Below, one piece after another: positions 19,491 through 28,808 of a stretch of 64,000 bases of DNA. The translations under genes and the position numbers were made by a program. Every line of letters begins with the position of its first letter. Position 1 is the stretch's first letter. The stretch is taken from assembly GCA_003194525.1 (NCBI GenBank), contig NBIV01000019.1:310001-374000 (forward strand). The letters run 5' to 3'. The notes beneath the pieces were generated by a model that had not been told where the DNA came from, ran no database searches, and saw only the letters and a program-made list of their open reading frames with translations. The stretch is from Gracilariopsis chorda. Its lineage: Eukaryota > Rhodophyta > Florideophyceae > Gracilariales > Gracilariaceae.

Positions 19491-19500
19491 AGGGGGGATA
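19491..19500 (+). other. Polypurine tract of element B
   Basis: AGGGGGGATA lies directly before the TG of the 3' LTR. Confidence 0.85.
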
Positions 19501-20325
19501 TGAGTTGCGACGCCCTCAGGGAGGGATTCTTGGTACTTGATCGTTTTCCCGATATTATCGGTTGTGTAGTGTGTATATAAACTACGCCCCACAATGGTGG
19601 GTATGTACACGTGGGACACGGTTTTGGGCCAATTGGCGGTTGGCCACAGTAGTGGATGTTGCCACGAAATGTGGAGTATTTTAGTTAATATTATTTATTA
19701 TTTTCACACCCATTTCTGGGAAGCTAGTACTTAGTGCGACGGCGCACTGCCGTCGCACCAGTAAACCTTCCCCAACAAGGGACCCTAACCTTGGGAATTG
19801 GCTCTAGTTGTTACCGCTTGCGCGCGTGCTCTACTTCTCCTTGGATGGAAACACCGTGAACCACGGGACATCTAACCCCCTTGCACATCTAAAGGGACCC
19901 ATCACTGGGCGTATAATTGTTCCAATTGCATTGGTGTTTCGCGCTGTATAGGGATATTTTTACCGGCATCGCCGTTCGTCCCCGTCGCTCTCGCGACACA
20001 CTTCGCCTTCTCTTCCTCCTCTTCGCACTTCCTTTTTCCACTTTTTAGGGTAGCACCTCCCGCTATCCGCGGCCCTCGTGTGCGCATCTGCTCACACACC
20101 CCCACTTACGTGGAAACATACCTCTACTGAGGATGACACCCCGCTCACGCGGATACCGATTCTTCGCCCTCACCTCCCTGCGCAAGTCGCGACAGGTGTC
20201 CCTGGTCTTACAAACCGGCTTCGCCGTGACACCTCTGGGAGGGCTCTACCCAACTGGGTTTACCTTGTGAGAGGAAGATCCCGAACGTCTTTCGGTGTTT
20301 TTCCCCTTTGGGGCATTGCACCACA
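19501..20325 (+). repeat. 3' LTR of element B
   Basis: 825 bp, starting TGAGTTGCGA and ending CACCACA. It carries a good TATA box (TATATAAA near 19574). An 8-bp perfect stem, GCGACGGC and GCCGTCGC with a 5-nt loop, lies near 19737-19757; in the 5' LTR one base change makes it a G-T wobble pair. Confidence 0.92.
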
Positions 20326-20411
20326 CAGAAGGGTTGGTTTATTACCAACTCCGTTGGTATGGATACCTCCCAGAAAAGGACACGATAGAACTCATAGAAC
20401 AACCTACCTAG
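20326..20411 (+). pseudogene. Element A chromodomain, second half
   Basis: After the CAGAA target duplicate the frame reads GLVYYQLRWYGY, then PEKDTIELIEQPT and a stop at 20409. It matches LQYRVRWYGYDPSRDTWEPIEHLP of element B. The Trp after DT is Ile, so an aromatic-cage position is lost. Confidence 0.85.
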
Positions 20412-20626
20412 GTCTGAAGTCCTACTATATCACCGAAGGACTCGGACATCCATACCAGAAACAGTGGATAAAGCCCAAGTAGGGTAGAACTGTACCCGGT
20501 CCCCGAAGGTATGAAGTGAATGCGAAGCGGGGACGCTCGGAAAGAAGAAGAAGAACCTCACAGATGGAGCAAGAAGTTGATGAACTGTAGCAAATAGAAC
20601 ACTACCGAATTAACGTTTATACAGAA

Positions 20627-22207
20627 TTAACTGTTAAAAGAAGAAAAGTCATGATGATGAACCACACTATGAAGTGGGGAATTCAGAAGAAGCATGAAGT
20701 GGGAAGAACGAAGACCACAAGTTTGGTATAGTCCAGAAGCTATTGCAAGATATATCGCCGATACGCGAAGGTCAGAATTCTGCGTACAAGTTATCCCAAC
20801 CAAGGGCACCGCACCAGTGTGACTGGTTGAATGAGGATAGTTCGCCGCGGCGAGAGCCAGGAGCTGTCCAACATCTACCATTTCCGGAGGTACCGGGATT
20901 CCATGGTTTCGGATGTTCTCGCTCAACGCGATGACGTGAGGGTTCGTTACAATCGTAAGTGGCTCCTCCGCTAGAGGTTCACTCATCTGAGTTACGAAGC
21001 CCCATCCCTCGAGAGCACGAGATGGGTGGGACGCACCAGCGTTGCTCAGAACAACCGAATCCATGACCGCCCCATGGTGAAGGCCACCACTCTCGTTGGC
21101 CTCGTCATTCATCATCGGATCATCGAAGTCGACCGAGGGCTCGTAACCGTCATGAAATACGAGTCCTGTCGGATGACCCGCTGGTATGGTCCGCGGAAGA
21201 CTGCGTTGCTCAAATGAATTAGGACGGGACACCGTTGCACCAACATATGGGTCGTAATAGATGAAGTCCCCAGCAGTTGGATGCCGGCGACCCGGAGATT
21301 TGTCACGAGCGTTTCTTGGACCCTCAGCATGGTTATCACACGGAACTGTATCGCAGTTGACCTGGTCGATTACATCCGGGATGTATAATACTTCTTCCAC
21401 GTTGTCTTGGCATCCCAATGAAATTAACAGGTCGAGCTGTTTGATGATGCTCCTTACAATCGGCCGTATGAACCAAAGACGGTAGTTTTCATACGATTCC
21501 CAGAGAAGAAAAACCGCTACGCGAGTAGCCCAATCTGCAGCAATAAGCGACAAATAACCGGATTTCGGATCATCAATGATGTGGGAGCTTATATAAGTTA
21601 AACAGGGAGGAAGTTTCGAGAAAGACCCCTTGGGTACCTCAATCTGACGCCAACACGGTGGTAACGCTGCAAAGTGACCCCTTAACGTTTGCGGAAGATA
21701 CCGTTCGGTTTCCATATTGGTGTATGTAATCAAATGCCGATGTCGGGAACGCGCCTTGCGCTCAAAACGAATCTTCTCGGAGAACGCCGCTTGCATTTTA
21801 GAACGTCGAAGGAACCAAAACTCTGCAGAGATGATGGGCCTCGACCAGCAGAGCATATCGGACTTGATGGCTACCTGAGTTGCGGTTTCGAAGTGTGCAA
21901 TGTCGAACTGGGGCAGGTTATCCCCATATAATACTTCGCCATAGGTGCGATACCTCGATACGCCGAAGACGTATTCACTGGGAATCAGATGTTGACTTGG
22001 AGTAAGCATGAGCCGTTTATACGCGAGTCGCGTCATTTCTTCTCGAGACCTATCCAGATTCTCTCCACGGCGGAGGTCTATTCTCAGAAGATTAGCATAC
22101 AACGCAATGCGTCTCCGCCAATCGCGTGAGGTAACCAAGTCAATTGGAAGCCCACCAGGGAGAACTCCGTCGTGTGCGTAGGACTGGATCAGTGGCAGAT
22201 TGAAAAC
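20627..22207 (-). CDS. Antisense ORF of element A, unknown protein
   Basis: Open for about 527 codons from just after a TAG (22208-22210) to TAA at 20627. Homologous to the antisense ORF of B: DWRRRIAL, DWATRVAVFLLWESYENYRLW, IIKQLDLLISLGCQ, NVEEVLYIPDVID and GDFIYYDPY, then DDPMMNDE. Homology continues beyond the TAG (IYVSASWFHL against the WFHP of B), so the ancestral protein was longer. Between DWRRRIA and DWATRVAV it carries about 160 residues that B lacks. There is no in-frame ATG at the very start; the first is well inside. The openness of this frame contrasts with the ruined pol of the same element. Function unknown. Confidence 0.75.
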   Translation of the reverse strand, partial: VFNLPLIQSYAHDGVLPGGLPIDLVTSRDWRRRIALYANLLRIDLRRGENLDRSREEMTRLAYKRLMLTPSQHLIPSEYVFGVSRYRTYGEVLYGDNLPQFDIAHFETATQVAIKSDMLCWSRPIISAEFWFLRRSKMQAAFSEKIRFERKARSRHRHLITYTNMETERYLPQTLRGHFAALPPCWRQIEVPKGSFSKLPPCLTYISSHIIDDPKSGYLSLIAADWATRVAVFLLWESYENYRLWFIRPIVRSIIKQLDLLISLGCQDNVEEVLYIPDVIDQVNCDTVPCDNHAEGPRNARDKSPGRRHPTAGDFIYYDPYVGATVSRPNSFEQRSLPRTIPAGHPTGLVFHDGYEPSVDFDDPMMNDEANESGGLHHGAVMDSVVLSNAGASHPSRALEGWGFVTQMSEPLAEEPLTIVTNPHVIALSENIRNHGIPVPPEMVDVGQLLALAAANYPHSTSHTGAVPLVGITCTQNSDLRVSAIYLAIASGLYQTCGLRSSHFMLLLNSPLHSVVHHHDFSSFNS

Positions 22208-22278
22208 CTAGCACAGGTGAAACCAAGAAGCGCTGACATAGATCGAAGGATTCTGTAACGGATCTCGTGCTCTCAGGT

Positions 22279-22494
22279 TTACCCTGGGGACCAACCGGAT
22301 ATGTTTTCTGACAACAGGAGTACCCTGAGAGGAGTACCATGCGCGGACGTGTACCGGAACACGGTTATCGGAGCGTTTACCTGAATCAGTGGAGCCGTAG
22401 GAAACCGGCTCCGTCCAGGGTATGAAGGAGTTATTTTCCCAGACTGGGAGGTACCCGCTCTGGAGTTGTGTTGGTTGAGATTATCTGAGTTCAT
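22279..22494 (-). CDS. Small upstream antisense ORF of element A
   Basis: About 71 codons from ATG at 22494, beginning MNSDNLNQHNSRAGTS and ending SGWSPG. The start resembles MNNDNNINNHSQ of element B at the same distance from the TATA-like block. The frame differs from the main antisense ORF, and the frame offset is not the same in A and B, which argues against one simple programmed shift. The frame is open back to 22581. Confidence 0.4.
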   Translation of the reverse strand: MNSDNLNQHNSRAGTSQSGKITPSYPGRSRFPTAPLIQVNAPITVFRYTSAHGTPLRVLLLSENISGWSPG

Positions 22495-22593
22495 TAAGGG
22501 AAATGAAGAATCGCTTTCGATTTTGTTAGTATTCGGTCGTCGCGTTATGTTTCGAACCGGAGAAAGGTCTGTATCACCCATGAGAATTTGGAT

Positions 22594-22615
22594 CTTTTAT
22601 ACCCGTTTTCGTCTG
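22594..22615 (-). promoter_or_regulatory. TATA-like antisense promoter block of element A
   Basis: The minus strand reads CAGACGAAAACGGG followed by TATAAAAG, a consensus TATA box. Position and sequence match the block at 19433-19455 in B. Confidence 0.6.
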
Positions 22616-22650
22616 CGGATCACTCCTTTTCGTTGCCATGCGTCCTGGTC

Positions 22651-22662
22651 TAAGGAGAGAGA
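22651..22662 (+). other. Polypurine tract of element A
   Basis: TAAGGAGAGAGA lies directly before TGTGTAGAGC, the LTR start. Confidence 0.75.
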
Positions 22663-23610
22663 TGTGTAGAGCAATGCGTGCGCGCATACCCTCTAGGCGA
22701 GGTGGATCATAAATGATTCAATACTGACATGGCATCGGTTCAACTCAGGTATTAGTGGACCCTCGGAAATACTGGGCGAATTTCGATATGAATATTACTT
22801 GGTATTTTTGGAACATTTTTGGGTGATCTGTGTGTTATCTGGAACAGATGAACGCGTGGCAAGCGTACGGATATTATTCATGGTTGGCATGATCCACACT
22901 TGTCGTTTTCTGCAGTGGCCATAAGTGCCTACAAGCGACACAAGTGGGTTGAAAACAATTTTGGCACACTACTGTAGTAGAATTCTTAGTTTATTGTTAG
23001 CCAATAGTGCTTAAGAGAGGACAAACTTGCCGTTGCAGCCTGAAGTTAAGAAAAGCTCTGACTCGGCTCTGAGTTTGTCGCCTGCTGGAAGTGACCAAAT
23101 CCTGCTGGGGTTTCCACGCTACCGGTCTCGTTATACTCATCCACGCATTATCAACAAGGACCGCTGATCTGTCTGACCCCGTGGGTTCACTCATTGTTTA
23201 CTGTTTTTATCATTTTGGTTACTTTCTACTGTTGGAACAGATAGCCGTTAGACGCAGTATTTTATTTTTCTGAGCTGGGTGGACAACCAAGACCCCGCAC
23301 TTCCACGTCTCTTTCGGCTTTCCGCACGACCCGCCGGGGTGTACCTTCCATCTTGGTTTCTCTCCTTTTTCTCTTTTCCCTTTTTGGATTCTACGTCGAA
23401 TGAAACACGGCTCAAACGGACCTGTGCACTATGTTGACCAGCTGGTAACCCGAATATTGGTATCACCTCCGTTGCTATAGCCGGAAGCCACCTTGGTTTT
23501 ACACCCGAACATCTTGTGGTACGGAGAGCCCTGTCACTGCGCCTACCTCACAAGAGAGCAAGGCTGCAAAAACCTTGGGAGGATTTCTGGCTAAGAGATA
23601 TTGCTCCACA
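22663..23610 (+). repeat. 3' LTR of element A
   Basis: 948 bp from TG after the polypurine tract to TTGCTCCACA. The end matches 1-133 of A0 and the terminus of the B LTRs. There is no 5' partner in the window, so a target duplication cannot be tested. Confidence 0.65.
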
Positions 23611-23877
23611 CAAGTAGCAATCAGGCACCACTGGCGCCGTCACTAGTATTATGTTGTCTATTTTTTTGGACAGTCATAATGTGGAGAGCATGGGCGCTTC
23701 TAGCGAGCCAACGATTTTTTGTCCACTTCCCAGAACGTTGGAAGCCACGTACAAGAGCCTAATGCGTTTGAAAAGAACACAGAAGACACGTTCGAAACAT
23801 TTTCCGTCATCTTCTCATAGACTGTAGGACATTTTCGTTTTCATTATAGACTCGGAGGTGGCCTTGACAAACACCTT

Positions 23878-24390
23878 CTACGACGGGCCAATTCCGTCCG
23901 TTAGATAGTAGAACCAATTGAAGTTCTGTCCCTCTATCGTGTAGCTCTGTACAATTGGCGGGACGTTTCCTGCGATTATGCAATGGAAGTGGTTACTAAC
24001 CTCAAGAATGTTGAGGTCATTCATGACCCCCGGCAAAATCCAATTGGAATGCCCAAGTCCATACATCTAAATAGAAAAGTGCCTCCACCATCAGAGTAGG
24101 CACGCCATCGTTTCTGATCATGATCTCTTGAAGAGCTTTGGAACACATTTTACAAGTCCACCAAGCAAAATCAAGACACTCCATACAACTCGAAAGTAAA
24201 ACAACGACTAACTCCCTGTCCAATCTTTACAGGTCAGCTAGAGTAGAAACGGGAAGATATTTGTCCGGATAACACCTTAAAACGGCCTGACAGAAAGCCT
24301 AGAGGCATGGAGCAGCAGTACACTCGGCTAGGTCAAACAGATTGTCCGACACGTCCGCCGATATTCCGTAAAAAGCTGGCGCAATGAGAA
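23878..24390 (-). pseudogene. PIF/Harbinger transposase remnant
   Basis: Read on the minus strand across two or three frames: FYGISADVSDNLFDLAECTA, then FCQAVLRCYP, then GVPTLMVEALFYLDVWTW. After a frame change it continues NWILPGVMNDLNILEVSNHF and FNWFYYLTDGI. These match, in order, the hallmark blocks of the HARBI1-type nuclease family (GVxAD...E(S)TA, LEA...DxWIW, PGxxNDxNVL, GYYLADGI). At least one frameshift and a stop show it is dead. The DDE aspartates D(V)W and ND are present. Confidence 0.75.
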
Positions 24391-24520
24391 AATTACCATT
24401 AGCACTAGCAAAATGTTCATTTTTCCGACTGCATCAGGGCTTAGCTAATTGCAAAGGTAATCTGATTCACTGAATACTGCAAAAAATGTCACTGAGTACC
24501 GGTTGCGACATACGATAGTT

Positions 24521-24904
24521 TTACTCGGATTCTTTTTCACCCTGTTGCAGACCACAATGAGCTGTTTCTGGTGTAGCAATGTGTTTCAGCCAACAATATT
24601 TGCGCATGTAACGTGCGTAAGCCTCTAAGTAGTTATAATTCAGGTTAGCCGCTTTTTCTATCCGATAGAAGCCGTGATGTTGAGCTTGAAAGAACTGCAG
24701 AGCTGCAGCAGCCATTTGAACCCATATTATGGCACTATATGCCTCGTCGTCGAGGGTCGCAGAGTCAGAGAGGAACGCCCGGACTCTCAATGTTGTCTTG
24801 AAAGCATATGACTTCGTGGTTTGTATAGTCTCAGTGTCGAGGAATCTGGAGGTCTCTTCTTTGTAATGGTCTTCGTGTTGCCGGTGGAACAAATAGATGT
24901 TCAA
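24521..24904 (-). CDS. Unrecognised 127-codon ORF upstream of the Harbinger remnant
   Basis: Begins MNIYLFHRQHEDHY and contains an aromatic-rich stretch (FFQAQHHGFYRIEK) and YLEAYARYMRKY. It lies 130 bp upstream of, and in the same direction as, the transposase remnant, so it could be the N-terminal part or a neighbouring exon. No family was recognised. Confidence 0.35.
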   Translation of the reverse strand: MNIYLFHRQHEDHYKEETSRFLDTETIQTTKSYAFKTTLRVRAFLSDSATLDDEAYSAIIWVQMAAAALQFFQAQHHGFYRIEKAANLNYNYLEAYARYMRKYCWLKHIATPETAHCGLQQGEKESE

Positions 24905-25000
24905 CTGCGGACCGTCTTCGCCGGATTTGGAACGTGTTTTATCTATGCATGGGAGGCAATCAAACCTTGACGCGTGTTCTCAATAGAATTGGAATCTATG

Positions 25001-25098
25001 CATGGGTGGAGATGCTCTTAGAGCGTCTCCACCAGTGGGTTCAAGTTGAGAATTCAATCGAAAATACGTAAATTGAATTGCGCTACATCTCCACCCAT
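25001..25098. repeat. Inverted repeat at the MITE left border
   Basis: CATGGGTGGAGATG (25001-25014) and CATCTCCACCCATG (25085-25098) are perfect inverted copies of 14 bp. The left arm continues into GCTC followed by TTA and the MITE start, so it looks like the right end of a second element of the same TIR type. Confidence 0.5.
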
Positions 25099-25667
25099 GT
25101 TCTCTAACGCAGCTGTCGAATCCAAACTTGGGGTCTTGGATTGGACCTCTGCATTTTCGAATCCAAATCAGAGCAATTTGGATCGAAAAAAAGGTGGTTC
25201 CAATCCAATGAATTCCATGTTTACACGTTCAGGCGATGGCGGAAAGGTTTGCGTTTTCCAGGAATCGCGGGAAAGATTCCCGCCAGAAGAATGCAAACCG
25301 CTTAGAGTCACATGTAGATTCTAATCTCTACTTATACCACACTGTCCGGCCCGCTCCAACATGATTTCAGCGTTTAGACTGATCTATAAGGTTCCAGAGT
25401 CTTGCAAATTCCCGCATTCTGCTCGCGTGGTTCTCTTTCAATGGGTTCCGGGAAAGGTTTCTTCTTTGAAGAGAAAACGAAATGAGTTCATGTTTTCTTT
25501 GTCGTTGGATCAGCCTTTGAATATGTGGTCGGGTGCGATGAACAGAAGTCCAACGACACTAGTTGAATGTCGATTTTGGACTTCATGAAGAGCGATTGAA
25601 GCAGCCAATACAAGGTTTACACGTTCTCCATTTTTTGGATTGAAACCGTTCCCCCGTGGAGACGCTC
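25021..25667. mobile_element. Harbinger-type MITE, 647 bp
   Basis: Perfect 12-bp terminal inverted repeats (GAGCGTCTCCAC and GTGGAGACGCTC). Flanks are TTA (25018-25020) and TAA (25668-25670), fitting the TWA target preference of PIF/Harbinger with one mismatch. Interior is AT-rich and non-coding; the 75-codon ORF at 25361 looks fortuitous. The transposase remnant 1 kb to the left is of the matching superfamily. Confidence 0.65.
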
Positions 25668-25670
25668 TAA

Positions 25671-26794
25671 TAATTCGAAGCTTGCAAAACGAAGGTATGT
25701 TTTTAAAAAAGAGCAATACAGCGAAGTAAACAAATTTTCAACATTTTACAGTGATCTTTATGTGGCATGTAGAGCTTGTTTGACATAATTCCGGCAAGCA
25801 CCAGTACAATGTGCACCTCTCAGGACCGCAAAACGACCACGCGGATGCTCTAACGCCCCAAAGTGGAATGCTCTACCCTGTCTATTATCACCGTCTTACA
25901 GTTGGAAAGTGCAAAGATCTCACCAGAAACTGAGGGAAATACGCGGTCATTGATTGAGCGTGCACATCATGCATTCGCACACGACACCCAAAAGGAGAAG
26001 CCTGGTTAGATGTCGGTATTAGGCTACAAAATTGAAAAGAAGGAGGTTCTATACACTGCATGTGATCGCTGCAGAGCTGTCATGTGATCACACAGCCGTT
26101 GATAGTATAAAATATTCCAAGTATCAGACAGCGGATACATACAACAAGTTGTGAAATATGGTATAGATGATGAAAATTTTTACATTACTGCGACTTTTGC
26201 GCGCCAGAGAGAAAAGTTAAACGACCTCCCGAGTCAAGACGGAGTTCAATTGTCAAATCCGAGAAGGTGTCGGGTTCCAAGAAGTCCTGGCTTCGCCGAT
26301 CGCTTCAAACTTTCCTTCTGCCAAACCTCGCGCAAGAAAAGCAGTGCTGCAGACCATTTTTCAGCTGTTCCCAAGCCCTTTCATCAGGTGAAAAACGCGC
26401 CCTACCAGAGCATCTCAAAATTGTGACAGAGTCTGGAGACACGATCACTATGACTCAAGGAATCGCAAACCACGGTAGATGCTGTGTGGTATCAATGAAG
26501 TCACACCTGCATTAGGAAAGAGTAGGGTAGAGGTGGTCGTTATTTCACCGACTGTAACCCCTGCGGTTCTGGTTACACATATACCAGTTCTGTGATTCCC
26601 TACTTTTGGCCGATTGGCTGTTTTGCACGCTGATGGTACAGAGCGTGGTCATCTTCTCGATACTAGGAGACCTTTGACACTCAGTCTCCTGAGAAAGACG
26701 TCAGACCATTTCAAAGACACTGAATTAGGTGACTTGGTAATTGACATGCTTGTACCACATTTCACTCCGTCAGAATATCCATGTCTGGCAGCAA
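25671..26794. other. Stretch without a firm gene
   Basis: A TATA-like GTATAAAATA near 26104 precedes overlapping plus-strand ORFs (26151-26426; 26267-26515 reading SGEKRALPEHLKIVTESGD). A further ORF at 26614-26883 is open. None has a motif I know; they may be pieces of one decayed gene. Two TIR-like words GGATGCTCTAA and GGAATGCTCTA occur near 25836 and 25865. Confidence 0.3.
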
Positions 26795-28805
26795 TTACGG
26801 GAACAAAGGTTTCATCTCTACCAGATCCAGTCCTGATACCCCATAGAACAAATAAAAGAATCCTGGCTCCGCTTCAGCTGTAGGGAGATCAACACGTAGA
26901 TGATATCTACTTTGGGTAGTACAAGTCCTAAGCACGTAACCCATCTCGTCAACTACCATTGTAGTCGTTTGTTCTCGAAAAGAATCAGCGCAGATATAGG
27001 GCAGATCATCCAGTGCAAGAGAAGTTACTATCGAAGAACTAATTGCCCGCTCTAGGATAACCCCTCTTTTCCCCAAAGTAACAGACGCTTGAAACTGTTT
27101 AGACTGCTGCAGATGACATTGCAGATTTCCTCGCCCTGGCGAATATTGCAAGGATGGGCATCACCCCGAAGAAAACCTTCGTGCAGAACCGCACCGAACC
27201 AATTTCAGTATACACAGTAGGCTCAAAAGAGAGAGCAGCATGTCTCCACTGAAGCAGCGCTGGCACTATGGTCCACGCAATGCTCCGTTCCAACCTGTTA
27301 TTCTCCATAAAGATGATAGAAATTCCTGCAAGCTCCAAGTAATGTCGACGGTCTTCAGCGTTAGAAGCAACTGCTCCTTTTGGTCACATATTGAACTGGC
27401 GGTACTTGATAGATGGTACGCAAGCTTCTCATTTCGAGGGTCCACCGGTCTCCGACAAAAGTACACGGAATAGAACAAACGGCTTCTGCGAACTTAGCGT
27501 TTCTCTACCTTCTAGTGCGCTTAACTCTACCTTCCCTTTTTCAATCAAATGTGATAAAAAGGCCGCCAGCTGCTCTTCCGTTCCGTCATATGAGGGGGTG
27601 TTTACCAACTGCTGAAGCATGTTGTGAATTTGTGGCAGGGGAAGTTGTTTTAAGTCCTGCAGCATTGCCATGACCTACGTCTCATAGAAGGCTCTCTGAG
27701 CATCTTCCGGTTGTTCGTCCCCCACCGTCGCTCAGACGTGTTCTTCAACAATCCCACCAGAGGCCGATTTTATTTCCCCGCCGTGCTCGACTGTATCATG
27801 AGTAGAGTTGCTTCAACGTACAGCTCTTGTGAAACCCAGATTTGCCAGGCCTTTCATCTTAGGTCGAAAAACTGCGTCGTCCTCTGTGCCAAGATGATTT
27901 TGAAGCTCTTGCAAGGCTTGTTCCTTTTTCACTAAAATGTGATTGAATATTGCCCAGGATTGGAGTTACGCTGACATTTACTACGCGGCCATCTTCGAAT
28001 TCAAGATGTACTGAAACTGTGCCCACGTCATGTTGTCATAGCAGCTTGCTTAGATGCTTGTGTCTGTGAAAAGAGAACTTGTATAGACTCATTCGGGTCT
28101 CTGGCTGCATGCTTCCCTTAAAATATGATTCCTCCTGCACCTTTGGCCAGAACTCTTTAGACAGCAGAACAACTTCAAAATCTTTGAACTCGAGAAGATG
28201 GATTCTGAGATTGGGCCGTCTCCAAGATCTTGGAGTCCTTGATGTCTTTGTGGATTATCAAACATACGAGCATGGCTTCCTCCCGCATCTATCAGAGAGT
28301 AGCGCTAAGGTCTTTTGATCGCGGTCTTCATACAACTCGAAGGACTTCTGGGCTTTTCCACGAATAATCCTTTGTAGTGATCGAAAATTTGGTCACTGGT
28401 CCCATAGATGATGACTAAAGTCACAATTATATCTTTGCCTGGCTTCCACTTCCCACCCTTTCGCGGGGCGTCAATGGACTCTGGTTCCCAGTTGTCGTAA
28501 TCTTCAATATCCACTCTCATGCTAGTGTTACAATAACCATCTATCGACTGACAGTCTTCGTTTTTCCCATCGGGTTTTTTTGTTTTCCAAACTCTTGCCC
28601 CCGGACATGTTAAAGTCCCCTTCGGCGTCATGAGCACGCTTTCGGTGTCTTCTCTTAACTTCTCTGTAAAGCTCTCCGTCACCAGTCATTCCGCTCATGA
28701 TGCTGCCCACTGCGTCTGTCCTTCTCCTAAGATAATCTCTAGCGCTACGGCTGAAATTCTTAAGTATGAACCCACTTGGGTCCAGAAAGCGGAGCATTTT
28801 GATAA
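26795..28805 (-). pseudogene. Unclassified decayed minus-strand coding region
   Basis: A chain of minus-strand ORFs (28528-28812, 28305-28682, 27429-27671, 27266-27478, 27099-27338, 26795-27151) gives protein-like text, for example KWKPGKDIIVTLVIIYGTSD and MLQQLVNTPSYDGTEEQLAA. Frame breaks separate them, so either introns or decay are present. The chain runs up to the left border of the zinc-finger duplication at 28806. I do not recognise the family. Confidence 0.35.
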
Positions 28806-28808
28806 CGC

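Larger units (their letters stand above)
9136..20325 (+). mobile_element. Nearly complete chromovirus-like Ty3/gypsy element B
   Basis: 11,190 bp with LTRs of 825 bp each (9136-9960 and 19501-20325), a primer-binding site, gag, pol in the order protease, RT, RNase H, integrase, a C-terminal chromodomain, an antisense gene and a polypurine tract. The domain order is that of Ty3/gypsy chromoviruses. The LTRs differ at roughly one base in twenty-five by eye, so the insertion is not very recent. Defects: two in-frame TAG codons in pol (12394, 15349) and a frame change near 16620-16700. It sits inside the chromodomain of its relative, element A. Confidence 0.93.
6860..23610 (+). mobile_element. 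Chromovirus-like Ty3/gypsy element A, split by element B
   Basis: Seen in order: an integrase remnant (about 6860-7860), the first half of a chromodomain (9082-9135), the whole of element B (9136-20325), the second half of the chromodomain (20331-20411), an antisense gene (20627-22207), a polypurine tract and a 948-bp 3' LTR ending TTGCTCCACA at 23610. The 5' boundary is not visible; left of 6860 nothing of A can be read. The sense genes are full of stops and frameshifts, while the antisense ORF is open. Confidence 0.7.

Noticed and set aside
28225-28270. Kinase-like text IIHKDIKDSKIL on the minus strand
   Set aside because: Resembles the HRDxKxxN loop, but the Asn is Ser, no other kinase motif lies nearby, and stops flank it.
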